DNA of 64,000 nt from Euwallacea fornicatus (taxonomy: Eukaryota > Arthropoda > Insecta > Coleoptera > Curculionidae), in the NCBI RefSeq assembly GCF_040115645.1, contig NC_089543.1:1860001-1924000 (forward strand), read 5' to 3'. The translations under genes and the position numbers were made by a program. Under the pieces are notes generated by a model that was not told the DNA's origin, ran no database searches, and saw only the letters and a program-made list of their open reading frames with translations. Below, piece after piece: positions 50,701 to 63,100 of the stretch (position 1 is its first letter; the number at the start of each line of letters is the position of its first letter).

Positions 50701-53700
50701 TGTAGCGCTGCCCACGTAGGGTAATTAAAAAAATCATCTCCCCTGAATTAAAATCACTGTGCAGTCGCATGTTGAAAACCCAAGATAATTTTTCGTAAAA
50801 TGACGTCAAATGCAAAACTCGCCTAGATAAGGTTCTGTAAAAAATACGTGTTATTTTTACCCTTAAACCGATTTTGTTTAACCTCACATTTAAATAGGAT
50901 CTTTTTGAATATTTAAGGGACTTTTAAAATAACATTAGTTTTTACTTCGTTTTTATAGAACATTCGGCACAACCAGCTGCGATATCTTGCTCTCTTGGAT
51001 TATTTTGCTTTGCCAATAAACTCTACAAAAAACATTTCAATTTCGACTTATTGGCGAGCTTTGCCATGAAAGAGCGAAATTCAACAACGTTTACAGTAAA
51101 ATGAAACTATATGAAAGCCCGACTTTTGAATGCGTGCGCTTTTTCACCTATTGTGGACGATATTTTAATGATTTTTGCTGCTTTCGAAATCCAAACCACC
51201 ATTTCATTTTGCTTGAACCTGATGAAGCAGTATTGTGTTTCTGATTATTCAAGGTTGAACCATACAGAGGGTTTACTTTAACGCTGGCCAGATTATAAAG
51301 GTTTGTATTCCCCTCTTGGTGGAAAGGGCGTAATTATATATTTGCAAATTTTCTCGTTTGTTAATGCATTTTTTGATAGAACATCATTCACGAAGTTACG
51401 GTTATGAAAGGTCTGAAATTATACACGAAAGTCGAGTTTTTGGCAACCGCTAGGAAAGAATTCTAAAATAGTTTTTTAAAAAAATTCCTGTATGGAAAGG
51501 ATATTTTGATGCTCACCAACTAGGCAACACTAGGAGATAAGTGTGCGGATAAAATTTTGAATAACTTTTTTCGTTTTTTCCATAGCACCTATTTTACTGA
51601 ATTAAAGCCAAAAAAACTAAAAAGAGAAAATATCAGAGAAAAGTATATACTTTCAAAGATCACTATTATACCCCTAAATAAACCCTCCTCACCTTAATGG
51701 TTGGTAAAACCGTCAAAACCAGAAAGACACATACCTCTGTACATTTCACTGCCAGATCCCAAAAGACTATATTAACAACTGCTTCAATAGAATTAAAATA
51801 AGAACTAAGAACAAAACCAAAGCGAGGAATTGGATAATAGAAGGCCAAATAAGAAGGGTTTTATTCCCAGATACATAATTAAATTTGAGTTTAAAATTTT
51901 CCTTAAACTAACCTGAATTAACCTGAAGTTACTTGAATTTTTAACTTGTCCCCAACTGAATTATAAATTTGATTTTCCTTTTAGAAACCTGAATTTAAAA
52001 GTTATATGATCGGTAATGATCAGAATTCAAAAGGATATTAGTACACATTAGATCAAATTTTGATCGTAGGCTTTAGTTGAACTTGAGTAATACCTTGAAA
52101 CCACCCAGATCAGGTTGATTCGGGTTTTATTTCCAAAGAAATTATCTTCCCAAAAACTCAAATTAATACGATTTGTAGTGTGAGATATGACTGTTTTTAT
52201 ATCTGGTGATCAAAATTATTTTCTGGCGCTGCTCCACTAATTTGCAATAATCTGAGATAATGACTAAAATGGAATTTAAGACCTGTGATTCAAAACCTTA
52301 TTGTGATTTTATTTCCAAAAACCTAAAGTAACCTGATTTATTTCTTGGAAATAGAATTAACTTGGATAATGTCAAATTAAATTTTTGAATCCAGACTGAT
52401 TTTGTTCTCACGAACTCTGTGCATTGATTAGATTTTTAATGAGATTTTACTTTTAGTGGCCTGAATGTTAAGTTTTATCTTCCTTCGAGTAATCTAAAGT
52501 AACCCCGATGTGATATCGAAATTCGAATGTCTTTTCCAATAAGCTTGAAATCACCTTTTTCACGTTTAATCAGGTTTTCATTTCAATCAGTCACACAGTA
52601 GCTCGAAATTAATAGAGTATTTAGTGAGATTTATATACTAATACCTTGATTTTATTTTTTTAGTTTTTTTAGTGAGATTTTCAGTTTTCTGAATAAATAG
52701 TAAGACGAGAAACTCACTTAGATCAAGTTATATAAATCGATTGTATTTCCTAAAAAAAATTATTTCCAAAAGTCTTGTGTGAGTTGAATTTGAAGTTGAG
52801 TTCTAACCTTCAGACGTGCCTGGATTCACTTTAAGTTATCCATAAGACATAGTTTTTAACCTTGAGATTTGGAAATTCAAAATTTAAAAATAATTTCCGT
52901 ATTAAAACTGCAGAGAAACGATCAAGACTAGGAGCATAGAACAAAACCAACTAAATGAAAAAAGGAGATAAAGCTCACTGAAAATCCAGACTAGAGAAGA
53001 CATACTTATACATTATTATTGATTCTCACTGCAACATAGCGTCTAACTAAATTGCTCTTTTAATATGACGAAACAACTATGAACCCAAAATTATTTTGAC
53101 GAAGGAGCAAAAACTGGAAAACTGAAGTGTAAAAGAAAACACATCAATAAAAACACATTATTACCTCCTAAGTAAACTTAATAATTTCAAAGACGGCAAA
53201 ACTGGCAATACCACGGTACTCAAATTAGCTTATGACCAACCAAAGTTAGCAATCCCAAACCAACCACAAATTAAGTATTCAGGGGTTTAAAAGCTTCGTA
53301 ATTAGGGTTAGAGGCTCAGTGTTGCAAGGGTGTACTTGAAAGAGCCATAACAAGTGTGTACAGTAATTGGTTTGTGTTTTCCTACGCATTTCGCTATCCT
53401 TTTTCAATGAAAATCTATTACAGAGACTTGTTGAAATCAAGTTCAGTAGGTAATTTATTAAAGTGTTATTATGACAGGCAAGCACTTGACATTGACGCGC
53501 CGCCTCATTGTTAATTTATTAAATCTGCTTACCCAATTAAACTTGTTGGCGATGCTTTAATGGACAGGGATGTGATTCTACAGCTGAGTGGAAAGTAAGA
53601 TGATGATGGATACTCGAGGTGTCAACAAAGACCTATTACTAATATTCCCAGAATTTCGGAGCATAGGTATGGATTTTCTAGAAACTGATCCTATTTGGAG

Positions 53701-55077
53701 CTTGTCCAAATAGCGCTTGAAAAATTAATTTCCAATGGCCAAACTTGACGCATGAGGTTTGTAAAAGATTGAAACTTTAGGTTAAATTTGTATGCTGTGG
53801 CGCTCTTCACAGCTGGAAACCGGCCAGTAAGCTGCTTACTTTGGAACGCAATGGTAAATTAATTTTCGAGCGATTGTCGGAAAATTCGAAGTTCTTCTTG
53901 GAGATCCTTGATCTGCACACAAATATAGACTTTGTTTCAAACCCACAATTTAAACTTCGCCTTCGTGCCCTTGACCCAGATCCGTAGGCAATATTCTTTA
54001 GGGGTTGTGGCGTTTAAAATGCGTGGCCTACAGAATCTATTATTAAAGTTTTTCCCTTCTAAAGCCTTGTTAGCTTAGTCTAAAACAAATACCTCCTTAT
54101 TGCATACGTTTTATTAAAATGTTAGGCAAAACGTAGCTTTATTTTATGGTTTCATAAAACTTTACTACCAAAGATATATTATTGCAAAACGTTCGCGGTT
54201 AAAATATTGGACACTTTGGTGGAGTTTAGTAAACTGGGGCATTCAGAATTTTGTCTATTGAGGAAAGTGACTCTTGAAAAGAGGCAAAAATACTGCTTAC
54301 TCAAGCTGACAAATTGAAGTTAAAAATTTATGAACACATATCGCCTTATATCGAAAGGCCGGATGTTATGGCCTCTCGTTGGCATATTTTATAATATCAT
54401 AAGCCTGAACTAGGTAGTTCAACATGTGACGTGGTAAAGTTTAAATAGAAGCACTTTACAAAAGTTTCTTGAATTGTGTTGAATTTGAAATTGTGACTTT
54501 AGCCTTGCTACTTTCACCCAATTAGAATTTCAATTTAAAGAAAACCTAGCTTTTCTCCAGCTCAATCCCCAGCTAGGAGAATCTCGCTTTTCTAGAGATA
54601 ATTGTAGCCGGATTCGGAAACCTAAATACGTGTTTGGCTTATTCGAGAAGTCCACATTAATTGTTCAGGGTCCAGAACAAACGTTATCACTTGACAAAGG
54701 ACATGCTGATAATCGATGTACAACTTACAATTCGTGTTAGTTGTTTAATGGAGTTAGCCTTACCGTGTGCAATACGACTTTGATACTGAATTCAGTCATT
54801 TGCGAACGTTTGTTCCTATTTGGAATACCGTTGCATTAGCACTAGCTTGATTATTCCACTCAATGCCAATAATTAAATCCTTACAGCAATTTGTTCTTAT
54901 GGCATTATTAACAAGCATGGAACTTGGCTCAATGGGGGACATAAGTGCAATAGTCCTTTCAACATTTGCTGAAACGGCATTAGCAAACATTTACTCATTA
55001 AATAGGAAAATCGCTGCAGAAGTACTGTTTCATTCAAAACCTCCAAATTGAATTGTATTTTTGGTTAATCCTATTAG
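47758..55077. other. Long non-coding stretch
   Basis: No gene recognised. At 48182 there is an isolated transposon-like end, TATACAGAGTGATTCAAAAG, without a partner. Faint repeats occupy 51900-52800 (listed). Overlapping opposite-strand frames at 54796-55051 have no known domain. The stretch near 50.1-50.4 kb is less AT-rich and might be conserved non-coding DNA. Confidence 0.5.
51900..52800. repeat. Degenerate repeats with AACCTGAA and TTATTTCC words
   Basis: The segment AGATCAGGTTGATTCGGG followed by TTTTATTTCC and AATTATCTTCC near 52110 recurs as AGATCAAGTTATATAAAT followed by GTATTTCC and AATTATTTCC near 52720. Weaker versions appear near 52310 and 52565. Divergence is high and unit limits are unclear. 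Confidence 0.4.
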
Positions 55078-57500
55078 ATATAATTCAGAAGGGTTAGAGA
55101 TAAGAGATTTCGAATAATAAGAGTGTCTTCTCACCAAAAAAATATCTATTTTTACAGGTAAAAACGACAAATATGCCGGTAGTTACGTAAGAAGATTGTA
55201 ATCTACGGGGTTAAAATTGCTTTTCATTTGTGAAAATGTACAGGATGGTTTGGTTCATTTGCCATGAAAGTTTTAGCATAAACTTTTGGAAATTAGCTGC
55301 TTAATTTAAAGGTATTTTTTAGTAGAATTGCAGAAAAGATTAATTAAAAATCTTCTATTAAATTGAACTCTAGGTTTAACGCCTGATGAGTAATTTTTAT
55401 AAATGATTTTCTTATTGGAGCAGAGAGTGTAGGTCACTGTCGTTAGAAGTATTAGCCTTCAAAGTAATTATTTCTGTATATTGCATATTTCTATATTTCT
55501 TCTTCGAAGTAGTTCATTCTTTACTAAAATTCTTTCTCTTCTATCTTTTATTAAAAACAATGGGATGATTGTAATAATTTTCCCTAATTTTTTCAATTAT
55601 GTGCTGTACTGTATGATAATTTATGTTCAATTTGAGGAGAATGCTTCCAAAGTGCTATTTCTTCATTCTATTGCCTACTTTATATTAATTGCCGTACTTC
55701 TGCATAAATGTAAAAATTTTCAAACTTAACAGGTCATTATTTATGAAGATGGTCAAAGTGATGTTTTTCAACTGCCATTACCTATTGGTTTGTGTCGGAA
55801 ACTTTTAATAAAAATTCCGTTGAAACCATATTAAAAAATTCCCAGCTACTCGATCTTGAGGAATACAAAAGAAAACATGAATCCCTTTCGGGTAAAGTCT
55901 GCATTTTGATTAAACCTTCCTGTCATAACCCCCTAGGTAACATTAGCTGCAAAATACTTAAATCATCTTTATAGATGACTCTATATCTTGGGTAATTTTG
56001 AATATGGCTCATTTAAAAAGAAAACAGTGAAACACGTTGCATTGAACTCATGTAAAAAATTAAAAGGTGTTGCAAAAACTTATTCATGTTAAAAAACAAA
56101 CAACTTGTATTATGTGTGGGATTTTGAAAATCATTTTAGAATTTTTAAGTAAAGCTAAATTTACATTTAAAATTTCCTTCTTATATCAATTGATCATCAA
56201 GGAATTAGCATCAAAGCTAAGTAAGTATGGAACTTCATATTTGTTCAGCGCCTGGAATTTCGTGTTTCCATGAATAAGAGAATTCAATGAAAATCTTAAA
56301 AAAAGTACTTTATCTTCTATCGGTTATAGGAGTTATTAAATTCTCGTTTGGTCACTGATGTTGATGAAGGTTTATTTTTACCATTGACTTATTCTATGTA
56401 CTTAATTACAGTTTCTCGTCTGAAGAAGATTTCTCGGAAATTATCCGACAAAAAAATTATGAGATTCTTCAAGAAAACTCGAGATATTTTATTTAAATAT
56501 GATTAGAATAAGTGAGATGGAAAAGGGGCGGGAGTTTTAGAATCATATTTTCCCTCATTTCAGTGAGGTTTAAAAACAATGCCAAATAAAGAATCAATAT
56601 ATTTAAAGGACAGATCCACGAACTTCCAAAAAACTTGAAATAAGGTTATACACCTACGTAATTTTGAAGTTGTGATGCAATATTTTGTCGAAATTTTACA
56701 AAGTTGTTTTGATTTATTCATATAAGGCATGCTAAGGTGGAACTTAGTGTTTAACTTCCTATAAAACTTTATTAAAATTTGGGTGTAGATCATTGATTAA
56801 CCAAGTATTGTTTGAACTTGTTGACGATATTCTTTTCTATAATCAACATTTTCATCAGCCTTTTTAAATCTGAATTGTTGTAAAAATCTATTACATTCCC
56901 CAAAAAAAAATTTATCGAATTCTTAAAGAACACTCAAAATAATTTAGTAAAATGGGCGTAAAAAAATTGATATGGAAGAGGGCGAGAGTTTTCTAATAAT
57001 GTTTTTTTTTTTAAATTTTGGAACGGTTTATAAATAATTGTGCATGAAAAATTAATAAATTTAGTACACAAAGCTGCATATTTCCTGAAAAAATCACTGA
57101 CTTGTATATTCCGTATTGAAGTTTCTGGAATTGGGATTTTATATGTAGGTTTTAGGAATTGGTAGGAGAAAAATCTCATAAAGTTTTTAGTTCAGCTCCT
57201 TGAGGAAAGTTTTTATGGTAGACACGTTAAGTTACATAATTACACGTTCAAGTCTGAGCTTTTGTAAAATCCTGACAAATGCTCAAGGAACATTTTTATT
57301 ATTTTCTTCTATTTAAACGCGGTTGAGTGATGATACGTATAAAATATAATAACACGAGACGAGAGATTTCGAATAACGTTTTCCCCCCATTTTAACGCTG
57401 GTTGTAAACAATGGTAAATGAAGAATCATAAAATTTATGACACAAAACAGCAAATTTCCGGGGAAATATCACTAATAACAGTTTTCGATGATTCATTGAA
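55078..57500. repeat. Degenerate tandem repeat, first block
   Basis: Diverged units appear near 56470-56640, 56930-57110 and 57330-57480, with a partial one near 55078. Shared order: ATATTT.ATTTAAATA, then GATGGAAAAGGG.G.GAGTTTT, then AACAATG..AAATAAAGAAT, then AAGACACA.AACAGCAAATTT CC. Spacing is about 457 and 386 bp. No coding potential was recognised. Confidence 0.6.
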
Positions 57501-59628
57501 AATTTGAAATATCATACACCATGCGAAATACAAATGAGCATAGACCAAAAGACATAACTATATAGAGTTCTAATTAAATATTTGTTAAAACAGAATAACT
57601 TGAAGGTCGTAGCAATCACAAAATTTCATAAAACCAACTTTTAAATAATTTTGGATTACAGCTTAATAACAAAATATTAATAGATGATAATGGGTTATCA
57701 TTAACCCATACGTTTTTGGTTCACTGAGGTTTTTTTTATAATGGTAACTCATTAATTAGTGAGTATTTAGAAATATTAATAGCTATAGTAGAGTCATTCA
57801 GATGGCAATGTTTTTGAATAATATTTATTTTCATTTGAATACCGACAATACTTAAAACGAATAGATTTTCTTCACAGCACAGAAAATTGAATTTCCAAAG
57901 CTAAACGATAAATTCAAGAACCTGGAACTAGAGATTTAGGAGTGGGATTTTGCAATTAGTTTAGAAGTGATGTTGCAATTGCATTTTAAGGAGTTTGTGG
58001 TGGTCTTAATAGTAATAAAAATTACAGCATTCAGTAGAATAGTAACTACAGAACTTTCAGTTTAGATAAAACATGTCGAATTCTATTTGTGTTTTCAATT
58101 AAATTTAAGCATTTAATTTCTTCAAGTTTAGATTTTCATGAAACCCACGGGGCCAGATTTTTAATTTCCAGAGCCAAGTTTTTAACTAGAATAACTTGCA
58201 TGGCGAATTTTCGCAATCATTTTCAAACTACAATGTTACTAATAATATATAGTAATATAATAATAATAATATAAAGTAAGTAATACTGCCTTTCTGAAGC
58301 TGCTCTTTTTCTGGGTCAATTTTCTCAGTTGCCGTCTCAAAGCAAAACGAGGTAGGTAGTAACCCATTCGAATAAAACGGCATTAAATTGGTGTGCTCAT
58401 ATAACAAATCGTCTAACAAGCGAGAAGTAAAGCGCACTGCTCGATAGTTCCGTGACATAACCCTATGTGTTATGATTGAAATTTGTTTTCTAGCTACGGA
58501 AAGAGATGCTGTGAGTAAAAAAATGGTGTACTGTACCGTGTGGTAGAAAAAGGCAGATTTGCAGACAAACTACCAGCGTCAGGGCCCTGGGTCGACAGTA
58601 GAAGTAACAACGCTGCATACTGGTGAAGAGTTGAGGAGCAGAAGAAATCTTGGAGCCAGCGCAAAACCTGAATAACCTTGGAAGGTGTATTTTTAAGTTA
58701 ATTTTGTTTTGAGTCTCATTTTAGAAATAACTTTTCGTTTAACACAAGGCATTAGAAAAAATGATTTATTTGGTGTACCGCGTGTACGGGGTGTCGAGCG
58801 GTCATACACGCGAAGTACCGGAATATAAAGTGCCGAGAGGTGTTAGGTTATTTATTATGTACTATAAGTGCACACAGACGTGAACTAAAGCCATAGCGAT
58901 AGCGAGTCGGGACAGCTCCACTGCGATACGGATGTAATTGAACTACGGCCCGTACTTCCCTCCCTTCACTTCTGTGCTAAGCACCAACCTCCAAATACTC
59001 CGCTTCACATGGCCCGCCAGCGCGTTTCACTCTCATGATGACAACGACGTGACTGCGCTCTCTTTGTTCTCGTCTATCTCAGTGGAAATATCCAGGAAGG
59101 TGCTAAAAAGGCACGCACGCAGCTCAGCCAGGCCGCGCTGCTGGCTGAGTTTAGATCGAATATAGTGGCGGGATATTTACTACGAAATTGCGGTTATTTA
59201 TTAGCGTGCTATGAACCAAAATAGATCATTGTAATTAGTGCTCGTCACAATACCACTAGGTATGATTTCCATTGTTTCATCTCGAATTATATTGCTCTCA
59301 ATTTTTATCCAGATCTACGGATTAACGAGAATTTGAGAAGTATTCGCGTGCAGTTTTGTTTGGGCAATGCGGACTCACTCCAGGAAAAACATATTCTACC
59401 AATGTCTCGCATCTTTCTACGCAGCGTATCCGAGATAAGGATAGATATGTTCTATAGGTTTGAGGTTGATTGTTCATCCTTTTTTTATTTTTGGGAAACA
59501 ACGCATGACATACAAGTAAGGGTTGGTGGAGCGCTGGAATTGTACCGTTAAAACTAATTGAAAATAATATCTATTTGCGGCTCATATGAATATTGTGGTT
59601 AACGTTTCGGCCACAAATCAACTAAATA
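57501..59628. other. Non-coding stretch including a GC-richer island
   Basis: 57.5-58.4 kb is AT-rich and featureless. From about 58.5 to 59.2 kb base composition changes sharply, with many CpG (listed separately). 59.2-59.6 kb shows nothing recognisable. Confidence 0.5.
58490..59180. promoter_or_regulatory. GC/CpG-richer island, possible promoter or first exon
   Basis: About 0.7 kb stands out by its CpG-containing words (ACCGCGTGTACGGGGTGTCG, CGCGCTGCTGGCTGAG, CACGCACGCAGC). It contains a plus-strand frame of 42 codons (58547-58675) reading ADLQTNYQRQGPGSTVEV, then TTLHTGEELRSRRNLGASAK before PE and stop, preceded by TTTGCAG. Neither product nor start was recognised. It could be the promoter or untranslated exon of the nAChR gene, an exon of another gene, or a retroelement scrap. 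Confidence 0.3.
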
Positions 59629-60956
59629 CAGGGTGTTTATTAAATACTTGTACAAACTTTAAAGAGTAAACCTTCGCTTTTTAAAGTTTGCTTAAATTAG
59701 CAAAAAAGCTTAAATTTTAAGATAAGTAGGTCATATGAATATAGGTCCGTATCGGCTTGGTTTTTGAGACACACGGCTTCAAAAAAAAATTGTGGTATTT
59801 TGAATATATTTTTATTCAACAGATTGACGAAATTCTGAATATTGAGAATGTCCGCGATGAGAAACTCAAACATTTACATAGCTTTTTGTTTAATGTTAAA
59901 GAGCGCCACATACAGTGTTATGCCTGAATTTAAATAACCATGACTCTTACTATTTATCACTGTTGGCACCCGTTTTGGAAAAAAGATTTAAAGTTAAACT
60001 TGCGTTGGAAGTTTGTCATTTGAATCACTGAGGATTTGTCAAAATTAAGCGGAAAAATACGTCATTTAGTATAATGCGCTATGTTAGACCATCACTTTAC
60101 AAATTGACATAACCAAATTAGAGAAAATTAGATAAAAATAAAAATTCACAAAAAGCGTCCTGAATCTTCCCTCTATGAGACATACTCTAACCATTGAATA
60201 GGAAGGGCGAAATTACAAACCTGGCCTGTCAGATCACCAGATATGAATTGTTGAATTGTTTTCTGCGGAATCACTTGAACTCACAACTTTAAACACTAGT
60301 CCAAAATGAACAAGATCTAAGAAACAGAATATTTTAATCATGTGCCATTATTAATCAGACCATAGGTATATTCTAAAAAATTCGTCAATCAGTGTTAAAA
60401 CGAATTGATGCATGCACTGCAGCACTCAAAAATCATTTTCGGAAATTCCTGTAAATGTTATTAACTTATTTGCAGAAGTTCGTTAGTGTTAGTCTCATAA
60501 GTGATCTAAGTTTGTCAGATCATAAATTTATTAACAAAATATACATTTTTCTGCTTATTTTTTCAAAAACTCTCAGTGATTAAACTTACAAACTTTCAAC
60601 GCAAGTTTAAGTTTCAACTTTTTTTTCCACAACGGCTGCTTTGAGGGGCAAATACTAAAAATTATGGTTGTTTCTATTTAGATACAACATTAAATGTAGC
60701 GCTCTCTAATATTAAACAAAAAACTAAGTAAATATTTTAGTTTCTCATCACCGATAGTTCCAGTGTTCAGAATTTCTTCAAAATTGCCATGTTGTTGAAC
60801 AAAAATATAATTAAATTTCGAAATAAAAAATAATGTTTAAAACTCTGTGTTTCAAAAACCAAACCGAAACATATCCACATTCTATGAACTTTTTATCTTA
60901 AAATAAGTCAAAAATTCATCCTTTCGAGTTTTTATAAGTGTTTAATAAACACCTTG
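59629..60956. mobile_element. Large foldback element with degraded transposase
   Basis: An element of about 1328 bp. The left end CAGGGTGTTTATTAAATACT pairs with the right end AGTGTTTAATAAACACCTTG. Inner pairs: GATGAGAAACTCAAA near 59857 with TTTAGTTTCTCATC near 60738, and AACTTGCGTTGGAAGTTTG near 59997 with CAAACTTTCAACGCAAGTTT near 60590. TA lies at the left flank; the right flank has decayed. It inserted between the two blocks of the degenerate repeat. Confidence 0.82.
60205..60470 (+). pseudogene. Mariner-superfamily transposase, C-terminal remnant
   Basis: The plus strand reads TWPVRSPDMN, a clear copy of the family's WPxRSPDLTP block, then with stops and frame changes NEQDLRNRIF and FVNQC.NELMHAL (another frame gives RIDACTAALKNHF, the family's R..ACI...G.HF tail). 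It is heavily decayed and lies between the two arms of the foldback element. Confidence 0.65.
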
Positions 60957-63098
60957 TTAATATTGCTTTAAAAAAACCATTCTTCGGTGAAAATTTAAGA
61001 AACAGTGTAATCTTTGAAGAGGCTTAGAATTCAAAAAATTGGCTCAAAATATTTGATATTATTAGTGATAGTTCTAGGAAAGTCAGGAGTGATAAGCCCT
61101 AAACTTCAAGATATTTGTTACAAAACCGCAAAAAAAAACAAATGAGGCGTGATGGAAATTATTTTTTGTTTTTCATTTATAAGTCAGTATTTTTTCGCAC
61201 TTACAGAATTTACAAAACGTGATTTATGATTCAAATTTTCTTATTTTTATTAATGCAATAATTGTGTTCATAAGTTTACTACTGGAATAATTATGATGGA
61301 AAAGAGAGATTTAAAATAATGTTTATTAACGATGGTGCTGCATCAGCAATGGTAACTAAAGAATAAATACAGATTTCAATTAAGACAGCAAATTTCCAGA
61401 GAAAACTTTATTACGGTATGGTAGAAAAGAGTTTCTGGAATTAAGATGTTGTACATAATTTATTGACGTACAAATTTACGTAATTTTATATTTAAAAGTT
61501 CTTAGAAAATGGTTTTGTTAATGACTATATTTCTTATAAATCTTCTTCCATGAAATGCTCGATTGAATTCTTTGATCAAACATATTTTATTTAAATTGGT
61601 CGCAGAAGTCGTATTTATCCTCAGTATATTACATGTGCATAGTTACACTTTGAAGACAGAATTACTGTAATATATTTATAAATCACTCAAGAAAACTTTT
61701 GTCAAACTTACAGAGAAAATTCGAGATATTATATTTAAATAGGACTAGAAAAATTCAGATAGAAAAGGGACAAAAGTTTTAGATTCTTTTTTCATTTTGT
61801 ATGTGAACAACGGCAGTTGAAGAATTAATAACTTTAAGACACAGTCAAGATTTAATACTTGCTACAAATTAAAAAATCCATTCGGAGACATTTAATTCTA
61901 CATATAAATAACCTGTATATTCACTCTTAAAGAAGAGTGGGTCCAGAGTTTTGGCTGCCACAAAATTAAATCAATTTGCACTTGTCAATCATTATGGAAT
62001 AAAATTTTGGAGTTGTTCGTAATGGTGCTTCGGGTCAAAATACATCATAAAAATGAATACTCGTATCACTAGATATGACACTCCAGGTTTCATTTCAAAT
62101 TGTATTGCCCTTGTTTTCTATTAATATATATGTAAATCAATAGTTAAATTAAACAGTACATTAAGGATATTTATATTTTGGCAAAGAGTCTCCCATTCAT
62201 TACAAACGGCACTTTTGCGTTGCCTTATTGCCCTCTTTTTTGTCAGATATTTTCCTGAAATTCGGGGAGATTATCCATTATAGCCTATATCTTCAGCTAT
62301 ATCAAATGCTTCCGGAAATTGCATGTATAAATTCACCCCCTTGAATAGTGACATACCACGATGAATTGCCTCTTATTTTTAAATTCAAAAAAGTAAACGA
62401 AATATGTTTTTTCAGTTTGAACCATTACGTTGCCTGTAATATAATTCTTTTATGATGCCACATATAGCTGATACTCTTTTAGGATTTATCGCTCTTGTAA
62501 ATCTGTATTTTTTACCAATTTTGTTTACTTTTTTTAAGTGAAATTAGGGACGTTTGAATAATAGAAACCTTTCTTTAGTAAGCATCGCGCAAAACATTTA
62601 TCTACAGAGGCAAGAGTTCATTATTGCAGAGTATAGGGTTCTCGAGTTAAATTATTATGGTTATCATTATTATTTTTTAATTGTTAACATAATATAACAA
62701 TAACCCATATAATTCCACAAATTTAAACATGTCAATCATAAGTAAAAGCACTCATAATTCATGTTTTAAAACGTATTTCCAATCCGGTGAGGAAATTCTA
62801 CTTTTCATTCAGTTGTCCCTAAAGGCATCAATCCGCAACACATTCCATACTGGCGAGAAAGTTCCAACTATCCTCCCGGTATATGCAATAGGGCAAAGTT
62901 TATCAGCGTTCTGTTCCCATCAAAAAAAGAGCTGCATAACTTTCTAAACTATTATACAAGGAAGGCCCTCCTGAAGCTTACAAATTAACTTTTAACTAGG
63001 ATTTAAACACCAGCAAAAAGCGTTGGTCAAAACTTTTTTAAGAGTTATGTTTGAGACAAGAACTCTTTATATACCACCTTGAAGCAAATACAATAACG
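60957..63098. other. Non-coding stretch containing the second repeat block
   Basis: Apart from the repeat units at 61290-61880, nothing was recognised. The frame at 62729-62947 (72 codons) has no known domain. Confidence 0.5.
61290..61880. repeat. Degenerate tandem repeat, second block
   Basis: Two units, near 61290-61430 and 61720-61870, about 457 bp apart. They share GAGATATTNTATTTAAATA, GATAGAAAAGGGA, AGTTTTAGAT and AGACAGCAAATTTCC with the units at 56.4-57.5 kb. Confidence 0.6.
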
Positions 63099-63100
63099 TA

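Noticed and set aside
54796..55051. Overlapping frames on both strands (64 and 62 codons)
   Set aside because: No family recognised on either strand, no splice context.
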